A program made the translations under genes and the position numbers. Below the pieces are notes generated by a model. It saw nothing but the letters and a program-made list of their open reading frames with translations. It did no database searches and had not been told where the DNA came from. Shown here one piece after another: positions 25,682 through 37,767 of a stretch of DNA of 64,000 nt; position 1 is the first letter of the stretch; every line of letters starts with the position of its first letter. The DNA comes from Rhizobium sp. SEMIA4064 (GTDB lineage Bacteria; Pseudomonadota; Alphaproteobacteria; Rhizobiales; Rhizobiaceae): contig NZ_PYJN01000022.1 in assembly GCF_003025035.1 (NCBI RefSeq), forward strand, positions 62,001 to 126,000, read 5' to 3'.

Positions 25682-25701
25682 GCGGCCCCGAAAGGCCGCT
25701 C
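25682..25701. terminator. Rho-independent terminator between lysR and the atp operon
   Basis: AGCGGCC (25682-25688) and GGCCGCT (25695-25701) form a GC-rich stem. On the minus strand it is followed by TTTTTTG, a strong terminator for atpHAGDC. It can also act on the convergent LysR gene. Confidence 0.85.
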
Positions 25702-25730
25702 TCATTCGAAACCTAAGACTAGGTACCGGA

Positions 25731-26138
25731 TCAATCTTGCCCGATTGCGCCGCGCAGCCGCGTCATTTCCATGATGTAATGCTCAAGGCGCGACTTGTGC
25801 TCGTGATGTTCGGCATCTTCGAGTTCTGCCCTGGCGAGATCGATACGACGCGTCAACTCGTCCTGTCTCAGGTCTTCGACCGGAATTGCGGATTCCGCAA
25901 GCAGCGTGCAGCCGGTCGGCAGGATGTCGGCGAAGCCGCCGAACACGACGTAGTCCTGCTTCTTACCCGATGCTGCATGCACCTTGACGACGCCCGGCTT
26001 GATCGTCGTCATCGTCGGAGCATGATGAGCCATGACGGTCATTTCGCCTTCGCTGGCGGGAATGACGACATCAACAACCTGCTCCGACAGGAGCAGACGC
26101 TCCGGAGACACCAGTTCGAAATTGAAATTGTCAGGCAT
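25731..26138 (-). CDS. atpC: ATP synthase epsilon subunit
   Basis: A 135-residue F1 epsilon subunit. The N-terminal beta-sandwich (FNFELVSPERLLLSEQVVDVVIPASEGEMTV, then HHAPTMTTIKPGVV) and a C-terminal helical hairpin rich in charged residues (EDLRQDELTRRIDLARAELEDAEHHEHKSRLEHYI) are present. It couples rotation to the gamma shaft and modulates ATPase activity. It is the last gene of the operon, 75 bp after atpD and just before the terminator. Confidence 0.97.
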   Translation of the reverse strand: MPDNFNFELVSPERLLLSEQVVDVVIPASEGEMTVMAHHAPTMTTIKPGVVKVHAASGKKQDYVVFGGFADILPTGCTLLAESAIPVEDLRQDELTRRIDLARAELEDAEHHEHKSRLEHYIMEMTRLRGAIGQD

Positions 26139-26213
26139 GACCGGTCACTTCTCGATTGTCTTTATTTCAAGGCAACGGCGCACGAAACTTCGCGCGCCGT
26201 TCGATCGGCTCTA

Positions 26214-28552
<2,339 letters not shown>

Positions 28553-28581
28553 CCGGTATCCGTCCTAGAAGTGAGGCCCGA

Positions 28582-30110
<1,529 letters not shown>

Positions 30111-30111
<1 letters not shown>

Positions 30112-30677
30112 CAGCCGACCTCTTTCAATGCAAGCTTAAGGGTGGAGAGTTTGGTGCGAAGGGACGTATCGATCTGGCGGGAGCCGACCTTGACGATCAG
30201 GCCACCGAGAATCGACGGATCGACGGTGACGGCGATCGCCACATCCTTGCCGGTGACGCCCTTCAGCGCCGCCTTCAATTCATCTTCCTGCGCCGGGGTC
30301 AGCGCATGCGCCGAGGTGATCTCGGCGGAAACTTCACCGCGATGCTGCGCGGCAATAATACGGAAAGCCTTGATCATGCCCGGCAGCGCAAAAAGGCGCC
30401 GGTTGCCTGCCACGACCTTGAGGAAATTGGTGACGTAATTGCCGAAGCCGGCCTTGGTCGCCAGCGCCTGCACGGCACCGACCTGCTCTTCAGCCGAAAA
30501 GACCGGGCTCGAGACGAAACGCTTCAGATCATCGCTGTCGTCCAGCATGGCTTGGAACCGATCGAGATCGGCGGTCACGGCCGGGACGGCACCCTCCTCG
30601 AGGGCCAGCTCGAACAATGACGAGGCATATCGTTCTGCAACACCAGAAATATGCTGGGATGTGTCTGCCACGGGCAC
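30111..30677 (-). CDS. atpH: ATP synthase delta subunit
   Basis: The 188-residue peripheral-stalk subunit that binds F1 to the b subunits. It has the N-terminal helical bundle ([20 protein letters not shown]) and the C-terminal [31 protein letters not shown] motif. The GTG at 30677 (PVADTSQ) is chosen because AGGGAA lies 4-5 bases before it and relatives begin with this sequence; a TTG at 30695 would add six residues. It is the first gene of atpHAGDC. The Fo genes are not here, which is usual in alphaproteobacteria. Confidence 0.95.
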
Positions 30678-30845
30678 AAAATTCCCTGATTTCAACCCAA
30701 GAATCCGGCTTCCGAGAGACGGAAGTCACATGTTCTTGAATTCGTTTTGATTTCCCCCAGAAATCAGCAGGAGCTTCCCCCTACCTCATCCGAAATTCGG
30801 GGTTCGTCTAACATAGGATATTGAGACTCGCAACACGCGTAATCG

Positions 30846-30862
30846 CCGAATACGCTATTCGG
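30846..30862. promoter_or_regulatory. Palindrome upstream of the atp operon
   Basis: CCGAATA (30846-30852) and TATTCGG (30856-30862) are perfect 7-bp arms around a 3-bp centre, in the 261-bp gap before atpH. It could be a binding site or a hairpin at the end of the preceding gene. No U run follows. Apart from it the gap shows only AT-rich DNA that probably contains the atp promoter. Confidence 0.35.
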
Positions 30863-30938
30863 GTGAATTTATGGTGGCAAAAATTCAAAACTATGGGGAT
30901 AGCGCAGGCATTAGCAGCCGAAGCGAGAGCATTTTCGC

Positions 30939-31322
30939 TCAAATATAGCCCAAGCCATAAAGAAGCGGTAGAGCCGCCAAAACCGCTTGCACAACCAGAA
31001 GTGCAATATTCAAAAGAAAGCTTCCGCGATCCGACATGATCGAGAGAATGCGGCCGAAGGCCGCAACGGCAAACGACGCCCCGAGCGCCAGATAGACCAT
31101 CGGCTGGGCGAGCAGAATCGCAACCAGCCCGAAGCCCAGATAGAAGCCGCCGGTCGCACGCCCCTCGGCATAGGCTTCCGGCCGCCCTTCCCGCACCTGC
31201 AGCTTAAGGAAACGATAGGTGTAGCCGGGCGCGAACATCGCGAGGAAGCCGATGAGCGCCGTAAACGCCGCCGAGCAATAGGCAAGCTGCTCGCCGAGAT
31301 CTGTCGGAAAATAAAGCTCCAT
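30939..31322 (-). CDS. Small four-helix membrane protein (DUF4345-like)
   Basis: A 127-residue protein with about four hydrophobic segments (YCSAAFTALIGFLAMFAPG, GGFYLGFGLVAILLAQP, VYLALGASFAVAAFGRILSI and a C-terminal LLNIALLVVQAVLAALPLLY). The pattern resembles DUF4345 membrane proteins, whose function is unknown; I give this family with moderate certainty. The ATG at 31322 was taken because the first helix follows soon after. It lies between priA and the atp operon on the same strand, with its own gaps on both sides. Confidence 0.7.
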   Translation of the reverse strand: MELYFPTDLGEQLAYCSAAFTALIGFLAMFAPGYTYRFLKLQVREGRPEAYAEGRATGGFYLGFGLVAILLAQPMVYLALGASFAVAAFGRILSIMSDRGSFLLNIALLVVQAVLAALPLLYGLGYI

Positions 31323-31430
31323 CGGTCGTCCCCAAATCAACCTAAACCAAATCAATCATATCAACAGGCCGACTTATGGCATGAACAGGCGAAACAGGGG
31401 AAGACGCCGGGAAGGCGCCGTTTCACCAAA

Positions 31431-33662
31431 CTACAGGAAACTCTGTGGATCGATGTCGAGTTGCACCTGCACGGAGCCGCGCTCCTTCGGAGATTGTGTC
31501 AGCAAAGCGCGCAGGAATCCCTGCATGTCCGAGTTGCGCCGTCCATGCACGAGCAGGCGGAAGCGGTGGCGGCCGCGCACCAGGGCGAGCGGCGCTTCGG
31601 CTGGCCCGAGCACCGATATGCCCTGCACCTGCGGCGCCGCGTTGCGCATGCCGCGTGCATGGGTCTCGGCATCCTGCCGAGTATCAGCCGAGACGATGAT
31701 CGAGGCGAGCCGGCCGAAGGGCGGCAATATGGCTCTTTCGCGCTCCGAAATCTCGCGCTCATAAAAGGCGCTGGCATCGCCGGAGACGATCGCCTGCATG
31801 ACGGGGTGCTGCGGCTGATAGGTCTGCAACAAGCCATGGCTCTTGAGGCCGGTTCGCCCAGCGCGGCCGGTCACCTGCGACAGAAGCTGGAATGTCCGCT
31901 CGGCGGCACGCGGATCGCCGTTGGCAAGGCCGAGATCGGCGTCGACGATGCCGACCAGCGTCATCAGCGGGAAATTATGGCCCTTGGCGACGAGCTGCGT
32001 GCCGATGACGATATCCGCCTCGCCCTTGGCAATAGCCTCAAGTTCCAGCCGCAGCCGCTTGACGCCGCCCATGATATCGGAGGAGAGCACGATCGTCCGC
32101 GCTTCGGGAAAATGCCGCTCGACCTCCTCCGCAATGCGCTCGACGCCCGGCCCGCAGGCGACGAGATGGTCGAGCGTGCCGCATTCCGGGCAGGCCTCGG
32201 GTGTCCGTTCGGCATAGCCGCATTGATGGCATTGGATCTGGCCACGGAAACGGTGTTCCACCAGCCAGCTCGAACATTGCGGACATTGGAAGCGGTGCCC
32301 GCAGACACGGCAGAGCGTCAACGGCGCATAGCCGCGCCTGTTGAGGAACAACAGCGACTGCTGGCCCTTCTCCACTGTCTTGCCGATCGCCCGGATCAGC
32401 AACGGCGAGAGGAAACCGCCGCGCTCCGGCGCATGCCGGCGCATGTCGATCAGATGCAGGTCCGGAAGAGCTGCATCCCCGAAGCGGGTCGGCAGATGGA
32501 TGGTGCTGTAGCGCCCGCTCTGGCCGTTGACCTGACTCTCGACCGAAGGTGTCGCCGACACCAGCACCACCGGAAAATCGCCGATCCGGCCACGCACGAC
32601 CGCCATGTCGCGGGCATTGTAATAGACGCGATCCTCCTGCTTGTAGGCGGGATCATGCTCTTCATCGACGATGATCAAGCCCAGCTCTTCGAAGGGCAGG
32701 AACAGCGCCGAGCGCGCGCCGGCCACAACGCGCACCTCACCGGTCACGGCTTGCCGCCAGACTTTTTCGCGCATGCGCGGCGCCAGATCCGAATGCCACT
32801 CGGCCGGCTTGGCGCCGAAACGATCCTGGAAGCGCTCGAGAAAACTGGCGGTCAGTGCGATTTCCGGCAGCAGGATCAGCACCTGCTTGCCGCGCTTCAG
32901 CGTCTCGGCGATCGCCTCGAAATAGACCTCGGTCTTGCCCGAGCCGGTGACGCCATCAATCAGCGAAACGGCAAACTCGCCCTTGCGCACCTCGGCAAGG
33001 ATTTCATCGGCCGCTTCGCGCTGCGGGCCTTCGAGCCGCGAGGCGATGTAATCCGGATCTGGCCTCGCCACGACCGGCGGCGGCGGCAGGAATACGGTTT
33101 CGAAAATACCCTGCGTGATCAGCCCGTCGATGACGCTGGTCGAAACCCCGGCAGCATGCGCCAGCCCGCTGCGCGTCCATGACAGGCCGTCATTTGCCGT
33201 CTCCATGACCCGGGCGCGGGCCGGTGTCAGCCGCTCCGGCGTGCCGCCGATAAAACGCAAGCCCTCGATCATCGGTTCGGGATCGAAGGCTGCGGGTGCA
33301 CGCAGCGCCATGCGCGCCACCAGCCCCGGCGGTGACAGCGTATAGGCGGCCACCCAGTCGATGAAATCGCGCATCTCCCTGTTGAGCGGCGGGCAATCGA
33401 AGACATGGCTGATCGGCCGCAGCTTCTTCGGATCGACGCCGCCCTCGTCACCGCCGTCCCAGACGACGCCGATCACCTGCCTCGGCCCAAGCGGCACCTG
33501 CACGACCGAGCCGGGCTCGACCGCCATGCCTTCCGGCACCGCATAGGAATAGGGCTTCGGCGCCGGCATCGGCACCAGAACCGGGACCGTGCGGCTCATG
33601 GTCAAGTTTGCGGGCGCGGCTTCAAACAGCGCACCGAACAGATCGGACGAATCTTTAGTCAT
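31431..33662 (-). CDS. priA: Primosomal protein N' (replication restart helicase)
   Basis: The 743-residue PriA helicase rebuilds stalled replication forks. The N-terminal 3'-DNA-binding domain (VPVLVPMPAPKPYSYAVPEG) precedes the helicase core with Walker A GVTGSGKTEVYF (about 240) and Walker B LIIVDEEHDPAYKQ (about 340). The two-zinc cysteine domain is intact: CRVCGHRFQCPQC, CHQCGYAE and CPECG at about 460-500. Length matches the family. No obvious operon partner; xerC lies 1.3 kb away on the other strand. Confidence 0.97.
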   Translation of the reverse strand: MTKDSSDLFGALFEAAPANLTMSRTVPVLVPMPAPKPYSYAVPEGMAVEPGSVVQVPLGPRQVIGVVWDGGDEGGVDPKKLRPISHVFDCPPLNREMRDFIDWVAAYTLSPPGLVARMALRAPAAFDPEPMIEGLRFIGGTPERLTPARARVMETANDGLSWTRSGLAHAAGVSTSVIDGLITQGIFETVFLPPPPVVARPDPDYIASRLEGPQREAADEILAEVRKGEFAVSLIDGVTGSGKTEVYFEAIAETLKRGKQVLILLPEIALTASFLERFQDRFGAKPAEWHSDLAPRMREKVWRQAVTGEVRVVAGARSALFLPFEELGLIIVDEEHDPAYKQEDRVYYNARDMAVVRGRIGDFPVVLVSATPSVESQVNGQSGRYSTIHLPTRFGDAALPDLHLIDMRRHAPERGGFLSPLLIRAIGKTVEKGQQSLLFLNRRGYAPLTLCRVCGHRFQCPQCSSWLVEHRFRGQIQCHQCGYAERTPEACPECGTLDHLVACGPGVERIAEEVERHFPEARTIVLSSDIMGGVKRLRLELEAIAKGEADIVIGTQLVAKGHNFPLMTLVGIVDADLGLANGDPRAAERTFQLLSQVTGRAGRTGLKSHGLLQTYQPQHPVMQAIVSGDASAFYEREISERERAILPPFGRLASIIVSADTRQDAETHARGMRNAAPQVQGISVLGPAEAPLALVRGRHRFRLLVHGRRNSDMQGFLRALLTQSPKERGSVQVQLDIDPQSFL

Positions 33663-33758
33663 CGCGCCAGACCATGCCCCGAGCGGCGATAAAAGGAAAC
33701 CCGGGAGTGGTTCGGCAGGTATCGTCCGAAAGACGCTTCAATGAACTGCCGACAGCCG

Positions 33759-34715
33759 TCAAACGGAATGTTCGGCGACGACCGCGGCCGTATCCTCGAC
33801 CGCAACCGGAGGACCGATTGGCGTGAAAGTCGCGTTTCCGTCCGCCGCCAGATCGAACACCGTGTGCTTCTCCAGCGCCTTCGTCACTTCGTTGACGTCG
33901 CCGTCCAGATGCTCGACGGGGATGAGATTGCCGATCAGGAAATCGAAGCGGTCATCGCGCTTGTTGAGGAGTTCATGGAACACCGTCATGTCACGCAGCT
34001 CGGTCGACCATTTGGCGAACCAATAGAACAGGCCGGAATTGCGCGCCGTCAGATGCACGGGCAGGATCGGCAGATTATACTTGCGCGCCAGCCCGACAGC
34101 CGACGTCTTCCATGGCCGCTCGTTCAACTTGCCGTTAGCCCAATAGGCGATGCGGCCGGAGGGGAAGAGCACGGTGACCTTGCCCTCGGCAACGGCGCGA
34201 TTGGTGAGCTGCAGCGTCTCGCGCGTCTTCGGCTTGCTCTTATATTCCTCACGCCATTCGACCGGAATGATCATCTCGGCGAATCGCGGATTGACGCGGA
34301 CGGCGTCGCGATTGGCGAAAACCATCATATCGGGCCGGCGCGTCTTCAGAAGATCGAAAACGGCGACACCATCGGCAATGCCGGTCGGGTGGTTGCTGAC
34401 GAGGATGAAGCCGCCGGAAGCCGGGATGCGCTCGGCATAGGTCACCCCGATATCAAGCCGCAGCAGATCGCTCATATATTCGAAGCACTGGAAACCCGGC
34501 AGATTGGCGATATCGTCGGCGAATTCGATCGCCTTGTTGTAGCGCAGCAGCGTGTAGAGAAAGGGCCGCATCAACGGCCAAAGCGGGTTGCGAACGATCT
34601 TCTGACCGCGTTCGGCGATCAGCGTATCGACAATATGTCCGGGCTGGCCCTGGGACACCAAAGCGATCGCTTCTGCAAGTTGTCCCAGTGCAGTTATCGA
34701 ACCGCGACGTGCCAT
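33759..34715 (-). CDS. PlsC-type lysophospholipid acyltransferase-family protein
   Basis: A 318-residue protein. The acyltransferase motif NHPTGIADG fits the H-x4-D catalytic box near residue 109, followed by FPSGRIAYW in the position of the FPEG-type acceptor motif. This resembles PlsC/LPLAT-related rhizobial proteins, possibly acting on glycerol- or ornithine-lipid precursors. No signal peptide is obvious. The FPSG variant and the unusual NHPTG box make the substrate uncertain. AGGG lies six bases before the ATG. Confidence 0.75.
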   Translation of the reverse strand: MARRGSITALGQLAEAIALVSQGQPGHIVDTLIAERGQKIVRNPLWPLMRPFLYTLLRYNKAIEFADDIANLPGFQCFEYMSDLLRLDIGVTYAERIPASGGFILVSNHPTGIADGVAVFDLLKTRRPDMMVFANRDAVRVNPRFAEMIIPVEWREEYKSKPKTRETLQLTNRAVAEGKVTVLFPSGRIAYWANGKLNERPWKTSAVGLARKYNLPILPVHLTARNSGLFYWFAKWSTELRDMTVFHELLNKRDDRFDFLIGNLIPVEHLDGDVNEVTKALEKHTVFDLAADGNATFTPIGPPVAVEDTAAVVAEHSV

Positions 34716-34970
34716 GAAATGCCCTGAATGGTTGGGTTATACTCTATTGCAATCGAATATGATCGAAGCATGACAAAGCGCCTCGCGTATAACCGCCTAA
34801 ATCGATTTTGATTTAAGAAACAGCTTATACGCAGTTGAAAAGTTCTACTGCGATCTTTCCATACACAAAGGAGAGGCACGGCACAGTAGGAATGTTAGCG
34901 ATTCCATAACCTTCCCTCCTTCAAAGTGGCAGAAGGAATTTGAATTTCAAGGGGTTTTCCACTGAACGAG

Positions 34971-35897
34971 TTGCTGATTATCGCCGATCCTGAGTTGATG
35001 ACCGAGCGCAGCCGATGGCTGGAAACGCTCGGTGAGGAGCGGCGGCTTTCCGCCCATACGCTGGATGCCTACGAGCGCGATACCCGGCAATTCCTGACCT
35101 TTCTGACCGGCCATCTCGGCGGCCCGGCGACGATCAAGGACATCCATGCGTTGCGCCCCGCCGACTTCCGCGGTTTTCTGGCCGCCCGCCGCAAGGATGG
35201 CGCCGGCGCGCGTTCGCTCGGGCGCAACCTGGCCGGTCTTCGGTCGCTGCTGCGCTATCTCGAAAAGAAGGGGCTGGTGAATGCGGCCGGCGCGGCAGCG
35301 GTGCGGTCGCCGAAACAACCGAAATCGCTGCCGAAGCCACTGTCGGATACCCAGGCGATCACCGTTGTCAGCGACGAGGCGCAGATGCACGACGAGCCTT
35401 GGATCGCCGCGCGCGATACGGCCGTGCTGACCCTGCTCTATGGCTGCGGCCTGCGCATCTCCGAAGCATTGGATTTGACGCCAGAAGACGTGCGCCCCGG
35501 CGCGACCGCGCTGCGCGTCACCGGCAAGGGCAACAAGACCCGGCTGGTGCCGCTGTTGCCCATCGTCGTCGAAGCGGTGGAAAAATACCGCGCGCTTTGC
35601 CCCTATCATCTCGACGTAGCTAGTCCGCTCTTTCGCGGCGCGCGCGGCGGCAAGTTGCAGCAGGGCATCATCCAGCGCGGCATGCAGAAGCTGCGCAGCG
35701 CCTTCGGGCTGCCGGACACGGCAACGCCGCATGCGCTGCGCCATTCTTTCGCCACGCATCTGCTCGCAGGTGGCGGTGACCTGCGCACGATCCAGGAATT
35801 GCTCGGCCATGCCAGCCTTTCGACGACGCAGGTCTATACTGGCGTCGATTCATCACGGCTGCTGGAAGTCTATGATCGGGCTCATCCGCGAGCATAA
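34971..35897 (+). CDS. xerC: Tyrosine recombinase XerC
   Basis: Resolves chromosome dimers at dif with XerD. From TTG 34971 it codes 308 residues: an N-terminal SAM-like DNA-binding domain, then the catalytic residues Arg (GCGLRISEAL, about 162), Lys (TGKGNKTR, about 186), His and Arg (HALRHSF, about 254 and 257), His (LLGHAS, about 280) and Tyr (QVYTG, about 289). All are intact. The start is uncertain: AAGGGG (34949-34954) is best spaced for an in-frame CTG at 34962, which would give LNELLII; TTG 34971 and ATG 34998 are alternatives. XerC versus XerD is judged from neighbours. Confidence 0.88.
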   Translation: MLIIADPELMTERSRWLETLGEERRLSAHTLDAYERDTRQFLTFLTGHLGGPATIKDIHALRPADFRGFLAARRKDGAGARSLGRNLAGLRSLLRYLEKKGLVNAAGAAAVRSPKQPKSLPKPLSDTQAITVVSDEAQMHDEPWIAARDTAVLTLLYGCGLRISEALDLTPEDVRPGATALRVTGKGNKTRLVPLLPIVVEAVEKYRALCPYHLDVASPLFRGARGGKLQQGIIQRGMQKLRSAFGLPDTATPHALRHSFATHLLAGGGDLRTIQELLGHASLSTTQVYTGVDSSRLLEVYDRAHPRA

Positions 35898-36027
35898 GAA
35901 AGCGTTAACCTCTCGCGTTAAGGGAATATGCGTCTCAGGCGGATAGAGCAGAAGCATGTATCCGCATGTCTCGCGAAAACCACGTTCGCGCTTTACGAGT
36001 CATGCCCTCTGCCAGCGGAAGGTTTAG

Positions 36028-37119
36028 ATGATTTCTGCCCTCGAACCTAAGACGATGCGGTCGATGAAACCGGCAATCGGCGACCTTCTCCTTTGGCTCG
36101 CCGCAGCCTTTCCGTTGATGCTGGCAGCTCTGTTGATCACAACCATACTCAGCTTGCAGCCGGCGCATGCCGACGAGACGGCATCCGATAGCTGCGGCGG
36201 CAAGGATCTGATGGCTGAACTGCAGAAAAGCGATCCCGCGAAATATGCCTCGATCCTCGCCGAGGGTGACAAGGTGGCGAACGGCAAAAGCATTTTCTGG
36301 AAGATCGAAAAGCCCGACCTGAAACCCTCCTGGTTGCTCGGCACCATGCATGTCAGCGACGCGCGCGTGCTGACCATGCCGAAGGGTGTAGCCGAAGCAA
36401 GTGCCGCGGCCGATACGATCGTCGTCGAATCCGACGAAATCCTTGACGATAAAAAAGCGGCGGCAGCGCTCTTCGTCAATCCGTCTTTGACCATGCTGAC
36501 CGATGGCTCGACCATCAGCCAGCATCTGTCGCCCGAAGAGAATGCCAAGCTGGAAGCGGGCCTCAAGGAGCGCGGCGTGCCGCTCGCCGCCGTCGCCCAC
36601 ATGCAACCCTGGTTGATCTCAAGTTCCTTCGAAATGACAAGCTGCGAAGTCCGCCGCAAGGCGACCGGCATGAAGTTCCTCGATCAGAAGCTTGCGAGCG
36701 ATGCGGCCGCTAGCGGGAGGCAAGTAAAAGGCCTGGAAACATTGGCCGAACAGGCCAAGGCGATGAGCGATCTGCCGATCGAACTGCACCTGAAATCACT
36801 CATTCAGACGTTGGAACTCGGCGATAAGATCAACGACGTCAACGAAACCATGACCGACCTCTATCTCGCCGGCAATATCGGCGCGATGATACCGATGCTG
36901 AAGAATATCGTGCCGGACCAGAATTTGTCCGAGGATGATACCGCCGCCTTCGAACAACGCATCATCCTCGACCGCAACAAGGTCATGGTGGAGCGCGCCG
37001 CACCCATCCTCGCCAAGGGCAACACCTTCATCGCCGTCGGTGCGCTGCATCTCGTGGGCGATCAGGGTCTTGTCGAGTTGCTGCGCAAGCAGGGTTTCAC
37101 GGTAACGGCGGTGAATTGA
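36028..37119 (+). CDS. TraB/GumN-family protein, membrane-anchored or exported
   Basis: A 363-residue protein. A hydrophobic segment at about 18-47 ending in PAHADE looks like a signal peptide or anchor. The conserved TraB/GumN motifs WLLGTMHVSD (about 105-114) and the C-terminal FIAVGALHLVGDQGLVELLRKQGF are present; these resemble a metal-dependent protease fold (Tiki-like). The biological role is not established. Its end overlaps the convergent downstream gene by 23 bp. Confidence 0.85.
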   Translation: MISALEPKTMRSMKPAIGDLLLWLAAAFPLMLAALLITTILSLQPAHADETASDSCGGKDLMAELQKSDPAKYASILAEGDKVANGKSIFWKIEKPDLKPSWLLGTMHVSDARVLTMPKGVAEASAAADTIVVESDEILDDKKAAAALFVNPSLTMLTDGSTISQHLSPEENAKLEAGLKERGVPLAAVAHMQPWLISSSFEMTSCEVRRKATGMKFLDQKLASDAAASGRQVKGLETLAEQAKAMSDLPIELHLKSLIQTLELGDKINDVNETMTDLYLAGNIGAMIPMLKNIVPDQNLSEDDTAAFEQRIILDRNKVMVERAAPILAKGNTFIAVGALHLVGDQGLVELLRKQGFTVTAVN

Positions 37120-37609
37120 GCGCGCCCATTCGTTTGCCGAAGTCAGTCAGCACTGTCTCGACAATCAACCGATGGAACGGCGTGATCACAGCGATATAGA
37201 TCTGGCCGAGCAAGATTTTCCGTTTCACGAGCGTCGTTATATCGATGAGTCGACGCCCCTGACCATCATCCCGCACATCGATTACGACACGGAAATCAAG
37301 GTGCTTGTCGTCGAAGCCGAGAACAACTTGGTTCTCTGATTTGCTGACGATCGGAAAGAAGCCGATTGTCTCCGACGTATTTAGGGAGTGATGTCCCGTA
37401 GATTTCAGGCCGAAGACACTGACGACCGTATCGCGCAGCTTCAGCAGCGACCGCACCCAAAAAGGAAAATTGCAGAACATCGTGCGCGCTGCAGCGACTG
37501 CCGTAAAATCCGATTCCTGTACCTGTAGCTCGTAACAATCAGCCCAGTCCGCGCCCGGCAATGCGGGATGCGGCATATGTGGTTTAACCATTATGGGCTT
37601 TGTCGGCAT
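37097..37609 (-). CDS. DUF2867-like protein
   Basis: A 170-residue protein with the pattern ALPGADWADCYELQV, SLLKLRDTVVSVFGLK and GFDDKHLDFRVVIDV, resembling DUF2867, a family near NAD(P)H-binding epimerase-like proteins. The assignment is from recall and moderate. The start is uncertain: ATG 37609 is chosen because an upstream extension to 37744 includes GC-rich, non-conserved-looking sequence and a hairpin. The 3' end overlaps the TraB/GumN gene by 23 bp in opposite orientation. Confidence 0.6.
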   Translation of the reverse strand: MPTKPIMVKPHMPHPALPGADWADCYELQVQESDFTAVAAARTMFCNFPFWVRSLLKLRDTVVSVFGLKSTGHHSLNTSETIGFFPIVSKSENQVVLGFDDKHLDFRVVIDVRDDGQGRRLIDITTLVKRKILLGQIYIAVITPFHRLIVETVLTDFGKRMGALNSPPLP

Positions 37610-37710
37610 TTTGTCGTCTGCTGTTTCACTCTCTGCAAAGTAGCATAGCCAACGTATAGCCAGACATACAAACGACGGCTGCGGCAATTCGCTCACGACA
37701 GCCCGCAAAA

Positions 37711-37740
37711 GGAAACGGCGGCCGTCATCACCGCCGCCGC
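37711..37740 (-). terminator. Likely terminator downstream of lpd
   Basis: On the minus strand a GC-rich stem, CGGCGG and CCGCCG with a 9-nt loop, is followed by TTTCCTTTT. It lies about 28 bp after the lpd stop and would end the mdh-suc-lpd transcript. Confidence 0.6.
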
Positions 37741-37767
37741 TCACATCAAAGGATACGTCTCTATAAT

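Noticed and set aside
30987-33182. A 731-codon frame opposite priA
   Set aside because: PriA motifs (Walker A/B and zinc cysteines) are all on the minus strand; the plus frame is composition-driven.
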